This document shows, piece by piece, positions 23,135 to 31,673 of a stretch of DNA of 64,000 nt. Location of the stretch: positions 1 to 64,000 of the forward strand of contig NZ_QGHA01000013.1 in the NCBI RefSeq assembly GCF_003148845.1, given 5' to 3'. The stretch is from Mucilaginibacter oryzae. Its GTDB lineage: Bacteria; Bacteroidota; Bacteroidia; Sphingobacteriales; Sphingobacteriaceae. The position numbers were made by a program, and so were the translations under genes. Under the pieces are notes generated by a model. That model did no database searches and was not told the DNA's origin. It saw only the letters and a program-made list of their open reading frames with translations. The stretch's first letter is position 1; each line of letters starts with the position of its first letter.

Positions 23135-25312
23135 TTACCATTTTATATCCACCTTAACACCATCGGGGCTGTTGGCAAAACCGAGGTATAAAGTTTGCGA
23201 TGCCGTGTCCCAGCTGGTTTTTACATCGCTTATGGCTTGCCCATTGTTATCGGTAACTATAGTTGCTTTCGGCTTTGCAGGCAGCAAGATCCGGGTACTG
23301 TTCAGTGTTTTGACAGGGCTCTTGGTTACAAAAGTGTAGCTGCCGGCCGTTGTTTGTTCATCATAAACCCTTGCCGCAGTTGCCAGTACTTTGGGCTGTT
23401 TTTTATTGGCTACGCGATTTACAGCATAAAGCAAAGCCTGCTCGCCGGGGTTAATAGTTTTTTGTGCCAGTACCGGCAATTGCGGATCGAACAGATCAAT
23501 AACCGGGCCTTTTACGGTGTACGGTTTGCTGTCGGAATTTTCGTCCATTACGGCCACAACATCGTAAGGGCCGCGCTCCAGGTACATGCTGTTTTTAAAG
23601 GTAAGCGTGCCCCCTTTGGCATCCTTTTCAAAAGCCAGTTTTACAGTTTTAATAAAGTTATCGTCATTATTGGCCTGCATTACATACTCCTTCGGGTTTT
23701 GCCTCAACACATAAACCGCGCCCTTGCCAACGGCAAAACGCTGGTCATTGCCGGTTGGGTTTACACCCAGCAACTTAAACAAATGCTCCGATGGCGCTTT
23801 AAAGTTGTTGCCTTTGGTATCCCACCATTCCATTACCGATTGGTACGGATCATCATCCCTGCCGGTATAGATCAACACACCGCCGTTTTTAACCCATTGT
23901 GCCAGGTGTTCATGAACCTCGGCAGATACCGGTTTCATGTTGGAGTAGCTCATCACCAACACTTTGATGTTTTTGAGCGACGCCGCATAACCCAGGTTTT
24001 CCATGTGCACCGTTTGTACAGGCACACCGCGTTTTACCAGGGGCAGGGTCTGGCCGTAAAAGTTGGAGAACTGCGGATCTTCAAAACCATTATGCGTAGG
24101 GAACCGCTGGAACATGAGCGAGTTACTCATCAGCACGCCGATGCTGTTAACGCCCGATACCGTATTCGGCGAAGCGGGCATATCGTTCAGCGCGTTTACC
24201 ATTACCTGCATCTGGGTGGAGTAAAACTGCGGGATCAGCGTTTTCTCGTTGGTGCCCAATACCGGGTAAGGGTGGGTGTAAATCCGTTCGGGCCATGGCA
24301 TTACCTCGTAATCGGCAACCATAGGGTACAAAAGTTTAGCCGTGAAGGTAGCCTGGTAATTGCGTTTATAATCGCTCCAGTCGCGTACGCGGTCTTCAAT
24401 CGGGTCGGTCAGGAAAAATACCTTGCGGCCGGTTGGGGCGGTCATGGATACTACCGAACCGTACTCCAAAAATGCATTTTCAAACACACGTTCCTTTTCT
24501 TTGCCGTTAAAGTAAGTAGGCTCGCGCGAGGTGCCAGTCCACACCTGGGCTATGTAACCATCAATGCCCGGCAAAGATGCCAGACTGGCCTCCGGACTAA
24601 CAATCTGCCACGATGAGTAGTTTACCAGCGAGTGCGTGGCAATGAAAACCTTAATTTCCATATCCTTACTTTTACCGTACTCCTTAGCATAGTTTGATAC
24701 CTGTTTAATGGTTTCATAATACAGGTTATATTTTAATTTGTTGGATAGATAGGTATTCTCGGCCGAAGCATCCTGCGGTTTCCAGGGGAAGCCATAATAC
24801 TTTTGCCATTGGTATTTAAAGCCAGCGCTGTAACCGGCGCGCGCCCAAAATTCAGGCTCCTCTAAAAAAATATTGGTAATCCCCGCGTCAATCACCCGTT
24901 TTACCACCGCGGTTTTCATGTATTCGATAAAAGAATCATCGGGCACCACATAAGGCATATCCTTGCCGTGGAAAATGGTATCACCTTTTTGTGTTACCTG
25001 CCCTACGCCGAGGTGGTTTTTACCATCCCATTTACCCAGAAAGTAGTCCTTGTAATCGCCCCAGGCAATGCCAGTCATGAAGTTGACGTCATACCCACGG
25101 TCGCGCCAGGTTTTTACGCGCTGCTCGAAGCTCATACCCGGATGATCATTAGTGCCATAAACAATGGCGATGTCTGACCGTACATCAATCTCGGGCCGCC
25201 AGGGGCTGCTGGTTTGAAAAGCGGTTTTCTCCTTAAGCGAAGTCGGCTTCTGCTGCCCGTAAACACCCGATGCAAGGGCAAGGCTGCAACAAAAAAGTAA
25301 AGTGTTTTTCAT
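23135..25312 (-). CDS. secreted putative glycoside hydrolase-like protein of the polysaccharide locus
   Basis: A 725-residue secreted protein I cannot place in a named family. The signal peptide is MKNTLLFCCSLALASGVYG; this ATG (25310-25312) was preferred over an upstream one that would hide the signal. Residues about 45-400 look like a TIM barrel with VDFNFMTG-like strands and a glutamate-rich strand end (NIFLEEPEFW) that could be catalytic. Residues about 400-520 resemble the GATase-like trimerisation domain of GH42-type enzymes (VLVMSYSNMKPVSAEVHEHL, NGGVLIYTGRDD). C-terminal beta domains follow. It lies between the DUF3823 lipoprotein and GH92, so a glycan-degrading role is likely by position. 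Confidence 0.7.
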   Translation of the reverse strand: MKNTLLFCCSLALASGVYGQQKPTSLKEKTAFQTSSPWRPEIDVRSDIAIVYGTNDHPGMSFEQRVKTWRDRGYDVNFMTGIAWGDYKDYFLGKWDGKNHLGVGQVTQKGDTIFHGKDMPYVVPDDSFIEYMKTAVVKRVIDAGITNIFLEEPEFWARAGYSAGFKYQWQKYYGFPWKPQDASAENTYLSNKLKYNLYYETIKQVSNYAKEYGKSKDMEIKVFIATHSLVNYSSWQIVSPEASLASLPGIDGYIAQVWTGTSREPTYFNGKEKERVFENAFLEYGSVVSMTAPTGRKVFFLTDPIEDRVRDWSDYKRNYQATFTAKLLYPMVADYEVMPWPERIYTHPYPVLGTNEKTLIPQFYSTQMQVMVNALNDMPASPNTVSGVNSIGVLMSNSLMFQRFPTHNGFEDPQFSNFYGQTLPLVKRGVPVQTVHMENLGYAASLKNIKVLVMSYSNMKPVSAEVHEHLAQWVKNGGVLIYTGRDDDPYQSVMEWWDTKGNNFKAPSEHLFKLLGVNPTGNDQRFAVGKGAVYVLRQNPKEYVMQANNDDNFIKTVKLAFEKDAKGGTLTFKNSMYLERGPYDVVAVMDENSDSKPYTVKGPVIDLFDPQLPVLAQKTINPGEQALLYAVNRVANKKQPKVLATAARVYDEQTTAGSYTFVTKSPVKTLNSTRILLPAKPKATIVTDNNGQAISDVKTSWDTASQTLYLGFANSPDGVKVDIKW

Positions 25313-25389
25313 CATTGCTAATATGTAATTAATACCTGTAAGGAGGGGCTGCCTTAACAGCCCGCTCCCGCACACAGGTATTTATTTGG

Positions 25390-26139
25390 TTAAGGTATTT
25401 TAACCTCTTTAACGTCGGTATAGTTATAATAATTTAAACCGTATTGCATTTTAGCCCCCACGCGGATAAAGTAGCTCCTTTTACCGGGTAACGCGCCGCC
25501 AAGGGTGGTTAGCGTAGTAGTTGCCCCAATAGTAGCATTGGCCGCGTCGCCGCTTAATTTAGGCGTGTAACGGTTATCGTAATTATTGTTCCCTACGTAG
25601 TTGTTCGAGTTAATAAAAACAGCTACATCGCTCACGTTTTGCTGAAAATCAGGGTTGGCGGTACCGCGGGTAACTTTAAATTTGGTGGTGATTGTACCAT
25701 CGGCATTTAAAACCGGGTCGCCTATCCATTCTATCCTTAAAAAGGGCTCTACCGAAAAATTTACGGTAGTCACATCCTTCACATCAACCGTCTGGCTTTT
25801 ATCCACAATGGTTTTACCACTTGCATCAACCTGTACCAGGGGTACAAAGGCGCCCTCGGCCGAAATTACGTTTTTACCCGCAAACAGTTTGGTATTTTGG
25901 TAGGTACCATCCTGGTATGATGATATGTAAAATGGCGTAGGATTGGCGCTCCAGCTTATTTCCAATAGTTTAATGCGGGTGCCTGATCCCTGCTCGGTTT
26001 GCAGGCTTTTACCTGTACCGGCATCGGTTACGGTACCTTTCAGGGTAACATCGGGCGCGGCGTAGTTATCAGTTTTTTTGCAAGAGCTGCCCGCGGCAAC
26101 CAATGCGCTTAATGCTATGCTATAAAATAGTTTTTTCAT
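25390..26139 (-). CDS. DUF3823-like surface lipoprotein of the Sus locus
   Basis: A 249-residue lipoprotein with lipobox AAGSSC. The N-terminal beta-sandwich carries a carboxypeptidase-regulatory-like segment (VTLKGTVTDAGTGKSLQTEQGSGTRIKLLE), and the C-terminal part has PEFLRIEWIGDPVL-like and NYDNRYTPKLSG strands as in DUF3823 proteins. These proteins sit directly after SusD in many Bacteroidetes loci and probably bind glycan at the cell surface. Here it is 11 bases downstream of susD on the same strand, so co-transcribed. The family call is fairly sure; the ligand is unknown. Confidence 0.82.
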   Translation of the reverse strand: MKKLFYSIALSALVAAGSSCKKTDNYAAPDVTLKGTVTDAGTGKSLQTEQGSGTRIKLLEISWSANPTPFYISSYQDGTYQNTKLFAGKNVISAEGAFVPLVQVDASGKTIVDKSQTVDVKDVTTVNFSVEPFLRIEWIGDPVLNADGTITTKFKVTRGTANPDFQQNVSDVAVFINSNNYVGNNNYDNRYTPKLSGDAANATIGATTTLTTLGGALPGKRSYFIRVGAKMQYGLNYYNYTDVKEVKIP

Positions 26140-26150
26140 CTCTCAATAAA

Positions 26151-28061
26151 TTAGTATCCCGGGTTTTGAATAAGGTTCTGGCTTTTCTGGATCTCGTTTT
26201 GTGAAATCTGCTCGTAATACCAGCGGGGATCAAAGGTATAGCGAGAGTTACGCTCATCTAAACGGGCATCAAAAAAGTATTTATTATCATTTGCCGAAAA
26301 GAAAGGCATCAGCGTACGGTAAACCGTGCTGTTTTGCTCTTTATCGGCAACACGCCAGCGGCGCATATCCCAATACTGCTTATTTTCAAAGCCGAGTTCT
26401 TTTTTACGCTCTTTTCTTACCACATCAATGCTTACATCGGCTGTACCGGTTAACAGGGTGGCGCCGGCACGTTCGCGGATGGCGTTGACCTGCGTAAAGG
26501 CATCCTGCAAATAATTTTTATCCCCCTGGCCAAGCGCGTTAAGTTCGGCCGCGGCTTCGGCGCGGTTAAGCAATACCTCGGCATAACGCAGCTCGATCCA
26601 GGTTTGATCTGAACGGTTTTCCAATACCAGCGAGGTTGGTTTATCCGGTACGATATACTTACGGATGGAGAAACCTGAAACCGAGTTGGTACCATCACCG
26701 GTAAAATAACCGCTTAAACCGGCAGGGTTCATGGTTTTACCATTAGGCAGGGTATAAGGGGTTTGAGCAGCATTGGCCGACTCGACGATATTGGCAGTAG
26801 GGTAATGCGCGGTTGAACCCGCAGGCAACAACGGACTGATCCCCCCTGCCGTAGGGCCGGTATAAATGCCCCTTCTTATTTCAATGCTTACCCCTTTCAT
26901 TAAATCGCCGGGTAACACTACCGTTGCCCTGAGCCTTGGCTCGGCATTGGCAAACAAGTCCATGGTATTGGTATAAAGGTCATATTTGCCGCCTGTTGTG
27001 GTTTTAATGGTACCATCGGCATTTTTAGGGAAACCGTCAAACAGCTCCACATAGTTCAGCGTAGGGTTAACCTCTGATGAGTAACCGTTAGCGCCCATCA
27101 ACTGGCGCGGTACGTTATAGGCATCATAACCATGCACCGATTCGGGGTAGTGATACTGGCGCACAAATATGTTCTCGCCGCTTGTGGCGTCAAAAAACAA
27201 GTTCACATAGTTTTGATACTGGGCTTCCTTATCCGTAGCCGACCATGCTTTTTTATACAGATCATACTTGCCCTCAAGTAGCGCCGCCGCGTCATAAGCC
27301 GCTTTAAAATAGGCAACCGCCTTGGTTGCCGGGATACCGCAAAGCCTGTTACCGCTGCCATCAACCAATGAGATCTGGTTATATTTAGCCACCGAGCCGG
27401 CAAACAACATCGCCCTCGATTTGAAACCCGCCGCTACATATTTATTGGCGCGGCCTGCCTGGCTTTTTTCGGGCAGGTTGGCATAGGCATAATCCAGGTC
27501 GGTACCTATAAAATCATAGATCTTCTCTTCGGATGTACGGGGAATCTTCAATTCCTCAACGCTTTGCGCCGGATAACTCAGCACCTTATCAACCAATGGC
27601 ACGCCGCCGTAACGTTTAACCAATGCAAAGTAAGTTGCCGCGCGGATAAAGCGGGCTTCGCCTAACCACTGGTTAACCTGGTCCGGGGTAAAGTTGCCTG
27701 CGTATTTGGCTATGTTTTCTGAAAAATAATTGGCATCGCGAATGGTGCGGTAACAATCGCTCCAGGTTGATAAGCCGGTATTTTCCTGCATCGAGCCATT
27801 TTGGTCGCGGCTTAAGGCTTCGCCGGTGGTAGCGCTTGTGGGGCTGATGATCCAGAACATATTCAAACCACGCTCGGGCGAGTACCTGAAATCTTCAATA
27901 GGTAATTCGGCGTACATGCGGGCCATATAGGCGGTTACACCCGCCGAACTTGAAAACACATCCTGATCGCTGATGATACTTGGCGGCAGGGTGTCGAGCT
28001 TTTTACATGCTGTAGACCAGCAAAGTAAAAAAGCCAATATTGTATATGCGTATTTTTTCAT
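26151..28061 (-). CDS. SusD/RagB family nutrient-binding lipoprotein
   Basis: A 636-residue outer-membrane lipoprotein (lipobox STAC) that caps the SusC channel and captures oligosaccharides. The N-terminal SusD region (KLDTLPPSIISDQDVFSSSAGVTAYMARMY) and the C-terminal RagB features (WIELRYAEVLLNRAEAAAELN, VRKERKKELGFENKQYWDMRRWRV) are clear. Its length is slightly above the family mean. It follows susC by 15 bases and precedes the DUF3823 gene by 11, so the three form one transcript. Confidence 0.96.
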   Translation of the reverse strand: MKKYAYTILAFLLCWSTACKKLDTLPPSIISDQDVFSSSAGVTAYMARMYAELPIEDFRYSPERGLNMFWIISPTSATTGEALSRDQNGSMQENTGLSTWSDCYRTIRDANYFSENIAKYAGNFTPDQVNQWLGEARFIRAATYFALVKRYGGVPLVDKVLSYPAQSVEELKIPRTSEEKIYDFIGTDLDYAYANLPEKSQAGRANKYVAAGFKSRAMLFAGSVAKYNQISLVDGSGNRLCGIPATKAVAYFKAAYDAAALLEGKYDLYKKAWSATDKEAQYQNYVNLFFDATSGENIFVRQYHYPESVHGYDAYNVPRQLMGANGYSSEVNPTLNYVELFDGFPKNADGTIKTTTGGKYDLYTNTMDLFANAEPRLRATVVLPGDLMKGVSIEIRRGIYTGPTAGGISPLLPAGSTAHYPTANIVESANAAQTPYTLPNGKTMNPAGLSGYFTGDGTNSVSGFSIRKYIVPDKPTSLVLENRSDQTWIELRYAEVLLNRAEAAAELNALGQGDKNYLQDAFTQVNAIRERAGATLLTGTADVSIDVVRKERKKELGFENKQYWDMRRWRVADKEQNSTVYRTLMPFFSANDNKYFFDARLDERNSRYTFDPRWYYEQISQNEIQKSQNLIQNPGY

Positions 28062-28076
28062 GATGGATATGCCTGA

Positions 28077-31000
28077 TTAAAATTTAACATTTAAGCCAAG
28101 AGAGAATATTTTATCCAGCGGATATAAATAGCCGTAATTGGCCGACGGGTGCTCCGGATCGAGGTATTTTAAGCCGGTTACGGTTAGTATGTTGTAACCG
28201 TTGGCAAAGATCCTGGCGCCTTTAATACCTAAAGTTTTGGCAGCGCCTTGCGGCAAGGTGTAACCGATCTCGGCCGATTTTAACCTCACGTAAGCAGCGC
28301 TGTGAATGTTTGACAGGGAGTTGGTATTGGCCGTTGTACCGGTAAGGGCAAATGTACCGGGTGTCCAAACCGTATTCGGGTCGTAAGGATCGGCTTTAGG
28401 GTCAGTGGGGTGATATCTGTCCATAAACATGCTCAGCGCGCTGCCCCCGCCCCAAAGCGGGATATTCAGCTGTTCGATGTATGATACGCTGATACCGGCC
28501 GCGCCCTGCAGCACCGCGTTAAAATCAAAGCCTTTGTAGTTGACGCCCAGGGTTAAACCAAAGGTGGTGGCCGGGGTGCTGTAGCTGTTGTTGCTTACGT
28601 TTTGCGCTATGGGGTGTACGTCCTGATCGTTAATCACGCCGTCGCCGTTCCAGTCCTCTAAAATATAATCGCCAACAACCGCGTTACGTGATACATATTG
28701 CGGACTGTTCAATATCTGCTGATAGTTCTGGAACTGACCATTGGCCCCATAGCCCCAGAAAATGTTGTTATAGCGGTTATCGTTATTGTTATGCCAGTTA
28801 AGCTGCGAGTTACCGTAAGCCGCGTGAATTTTGCTGATCCATTTGCTACGGGTATAGCCAAAGGTACCTTTTACTATGTAGCCCACGTTGCCGATATGGT
28901 TGCGGTGGTTCAGCTCAATATCAAAACCGTTGGTTTGATCGCTGTTCAGGTTCTCCTGCGGCAGCTCGGCGCCTACTACGCCCGGTAGGGCTTCCAGTCT
29001 TTTATCAAGCAAACCGCTGCGGTCGCGCCTGAAAACATCCACCGTTACGCCCAGCAAGCCGTTCCATGCCTGCAGGTCGATACCGGCGTTATACGTTTTG
29101 GCCACCAGCCAGAAAATATAGGGGTTGGCAATACCACGGCTTTGGGCAGCATTAACAAAAGTACCATCAAACACCGAGCCCGGCGGGAGCCTGTTGTTAT
29201 CGCCCGATGCGGGGTAGTTATAACCGGCCAGGTAGTTAAATGAATCCAGGTTAGAGTCGTCGCCAAGTTTGGCGTATGACAACCTGATCTTCAAATCGTC
29301 AACAAATGAAAGCGCTGATGTATTTTTCCAGAATTTCTCCTGTGAGATCCGCCAGCCTAAGGATCCTCCGGGGAAAAAGCCCCACCTTTTTAAGGGCGAG
29401 TTTTTGGAATTGGCATCGTTCCTGAAGCTGAACTCGGCCAGGTATTTGCCGTTATAATCATAGTTTACCCTGCCTACGTATGATTTTGAAACAAAGTTAA
29501 AAGGCCAGCCGCCATCTATAGATGCTTTTTGATTGGCAGAGTTACCCGCGCCAAGCTGATCAACCGGTAACGACAGTTCGCGCATGGCGTTGAAGTTATC
29601 GCCCGATTGCGAACGTTCCTCGTACAGGAACAACCCCGCAATGTTGTGGCCGCCTTTTAAGGTTTTATTGTAGTTTGCCGATAGCTGCATCAGGCTGTTA
29701 GGCTTTTCATAAAATTGCCTGGTTAATGAGCCCGGGGTTTGGTTGGCAATAGCAGCGTAACTTTGGCTGTTTGCATCGTAATTGTACTGATTGTACGAAC
29801 GCTGGTAAACCTTATTGCTCGACATGTAGTAATCATAATTATACAAACCTTTTACACTTAAGCCCGGTACAAAGGGTACGGTATAGGTTGCAGCCATGGA
29901 TGACTGGAACCATTTGTTGGCGATTTTTTTATAACCGCTGATATCGGCATTTGACAGGGCTACCGGGTTGGAGCCATCCACCTCGCCGTTGTTCAGGTAC
30001 GCGGGGTTGTTATTGGCATAAACCGTTTGCGTTGGCACCTGCCGCCAAAACGAGCGGATAATCCACCAGGCATCGTTATAAAGCTGGTTGGTTTGCTCGA
30101 GGGTGGCCGCCAGGTTCAGGTCGATAGTCAGGTTTTTGGTTACCTTACTGCTTACGTTCGATCGTACGTTATATTTCTTGTAGTTCAGATCGCGGCTTTT
30201 AAAAAAGCCGTCCTGATCTGTAGTACCCAAACTCAAAAAATAGTTGGTGGTTTCGTTACCGCCGGATGCGTTGATGTTATGCTGCTGTTGCGGCGAGCTG
30301 TTGGCAAACACCTGCGCGTACCAATCGGTGCTGGTACGGCTGCCGTTTCTGAAAGCTGCAAAATCGGCATCGGTATATTTTACATTCCCGCCGTTTACAT
30401 TGTGTAAAAGCTGCTCGTTAACCAGGGTCATATAATCGATAGCGCCAACCGGCTTAGGCATGTACGATGGCACCTGCCAGCCGTATGAACCCGAATAGTT
30501 CAGTTCCATCGATCCTTTTTTACCTTTTTTGGTAGTAACCAACACTACGCCGTTGGCCGCGCGGATACCATAAACGGCAGCCGATGCATCTTTCAATACC
30601 GATACACTTTCAATATCGTTCGGGTCGAGCCTCGTGATATTATCTCGCGGCACACCGTCGATAATCACCAGCGGGTTACCAAAGCCCCGGATATCAAACG
30701 AGTTGCTGAACGAGCCCGGCTCCGAGGTATTTTGGGTGATCCGCACACCGGCAATTTTACCGGCCAGCATGTTCAGCGCGTTCTCGTTTTTGGTAGTTAC
30801 AATTTCAGAGTTGGTTACCGAAGCTACCGAACCGGTTACCGAGGCTTTTTTCTGGGTACCATAGCCTACCACAACCACTTCGTTAATATTGGTGGCGTTG
30901 GGGATTAGTTTAACAGTAATGTTTTTTTGAGCACCAACCGCTACTTCCTGCGGTACATATCCCAGAAAGCTAAATACCAGGGTTTGTGTTGACCCGGCAT

Positions 31001-31247
31001 TGATACTGAACTGCCCGTCAACATTAGTGGTAGTTCCGTTTGGTGTGCCTTTAAGTTTAACGCTAACGCCGGGCAGGGGCAGCCCTTTTTCATCGTTCAC
31101 CACACCGGTTATTTTGCCTTGCGCAAAAGCCGAAGTGCATGCGGCTAAAAACAGGAGTACAGCGATGCTACGCTGCAGCGCCCCCCAACATTTAGCCCGA
31201 TAATGGATGCGATGGCATCCACCACAAATGGTAAAAATTTCCTTCAT
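28077..31247 (-). CDS. SusC/RagA family TonB-dependent receptor
   Basis: A 1056-residue outer-membrane transporter. A signal region (IAVLLFLAACTSAFAQ) follows an N-terminal extension of about 24 residues. Next come a carboxypeptidase-regulatory domain (GKITGVVNDEKGLPLPGVSV), the TonB-box/plug signature NEVVVVGYGTQKKASVTGSV, a plug ending AAVYGIRAANGVVLVTTKKG, and a long beta-barrel ending in a terminal aromatic residue (LGLNVKF). It imports oligosaccharides with SusD using TonB energy. It is the first gene of the locus; no hybrid two-component, ECF sigma or other typical locus regulator lies next to it. Confidence 0.97.
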   Translation of the reverse strand: MKEIFTICGGCHRIHYRAKCWGALQRSIAVLLFLAACTSAFAQGKITGVVNDEKGLPLPGVSVKLKGTPNGTTTNVDGQFSINAGSTQTLVFSFLGYVPQEVAVGAQKNITVKLIPNATNINEVVVVGYGTQKKASVTGSVASVTNSEIVTTKNENALNMLAGKIAGVRITQNTSEPGSFSNSFDIRGFGNPLVIIDGVPRDNITRLDPNDIESVSVLKDASAAVYGIRAANGVVLVTTKKGKKGSMELNYSGSYGWQVPSYMPKPVGAIDYMTLVNEQLLHNVNGGNVKYTDADFAAFRNGSRTSTDWYAQVFANSSPQQQHNINASGGNETTNYFLSLGTTDQDGFFKSRDLNYKKYNVRSNVSSKVTKNLTIDLNLAATLEQTNQLYNDAWWIIRSFWRQVPTQTVYANNNPAYLNNGEVDGSNPVALSNADISGYKKIANKWFQSSMAATYTVPFVPGLSVKGLYNYDYYMSSNKVYQRSYNQYNYDANSQSYAAIANQTPGSLTRQFYEKPNSLMQLSANYNKTLKGGHNIAGLFLYEERSQSGDNFNAMRELSLPVDQLGAGNSANQKASIDGGWPFNFVSKSYVGRVNYDYNGKYLAEFSFRNDANSKNSPLKRWGFFPGGSLGWRISQEKFWKNTSALSFVDDLKIRLSYAKLGDDSNLDSFNYLAGYNYPASGDNNRLPPGSVFDGTFVNAAQSRGIANPYIFWLVAKTYNAGIDLQAWNGLLGVTVDVFRRDRSGLLDKRLEALPGVVGAELPQENLNSDQTNGFDIELNHRNHIGNVGYIVKGTFGYTRSKWISKIHAAYGNSQLNWHNNNDNRYNNIFWGYGANGQFQNYQQILNSPQYVSRNAVVGDYILEDWNGDGVINDQDVHPIAQNVSNNSYSTPATTFGLTLGVNYKGFDFNAVLQGAAGISVSYIEQLNIPLWGGGSALSMFMDRYHPTDPKADPYDPNTVWTPGTFALTGTTANTNSLSNIHSAAYVRLKSAEIGYTLPQGAAKTLGIKGARIFANGYNILTVTGLKYLDPEHPSANYGYLYPLDKIFSLGLNVKF

Positions 31248-31477
31248 AAATAATTTGGTTAATGGGTTTATAACTCTTCGCCGCCTGAAAAAAAGTATAC
31301 CGGTTAAAGGGATGGTTAAGCCTGATCAGCCGCACCTGTTTTTCAATTGGCGCAGCAATGATAATGGGGGAGGTATTAAAACAGGGGTTAAAAAAAGGGT
31401 TAACACGGCTAAAAATTTATTAACCGGGCAAAATTTAAGCGATTTAGCCTCATCTAAATTGTTGCTATCTCACAGGG

Positions 31478-31541
31478 CGTAAAAGATTTCTCTTTCGCTC
31501 CCGCGCTCATCCCCTCCATTGCTTTGTGAAATGACATTTTT
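31478..31541. repeat. degenerate AGAAATCTTTTACG / TGTCATTTC dispersed repeat
   Basis: Read on the minus strand it runs from a TGTCATTTC end to an AGAAATCTTTTACG end around a purine-rich middle. I recall closely similar repeats in many Sphingobacteriaceae genomes. A half copy of the CCTCACC family lies just before it (GCCTCATCTAAAT, 31447-31459). The gene-free stretch 31248-31673 holds nothing else that I can support. Confidence 0.4.
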
Positions 31542-31673
31542 GTTTTTCTTAAGATGGCACATACAGTAGTTTCTTAAGAGGAGAATCGCACGATCCGCCG
31601 CTTTTGAATGGTTTTTCCTGAAGATTCGGGCACAAAGCCATCTCCGGTTCATTGTAAGCAAAGGCGGATTTAT

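Noticed and set aside
23195..24616. 473-codon plus-strand open frame
   Set aside because: It lies antisense to the secreted enzyme gene of the polysaccharide locus and its residues do not look like protein. The minus-strand gene has a signal peptide and operon position.
31207..31482. 91-codon plus-strand frame
   Set aside because: It overlaps the SusC start antisense and ends in a half copy of the CCTCACC repeat.
31470..31661. 63-codon minus-strand frame
   Set aside because: Much of it is translated dispersed-repeat DNA (31478-31541).
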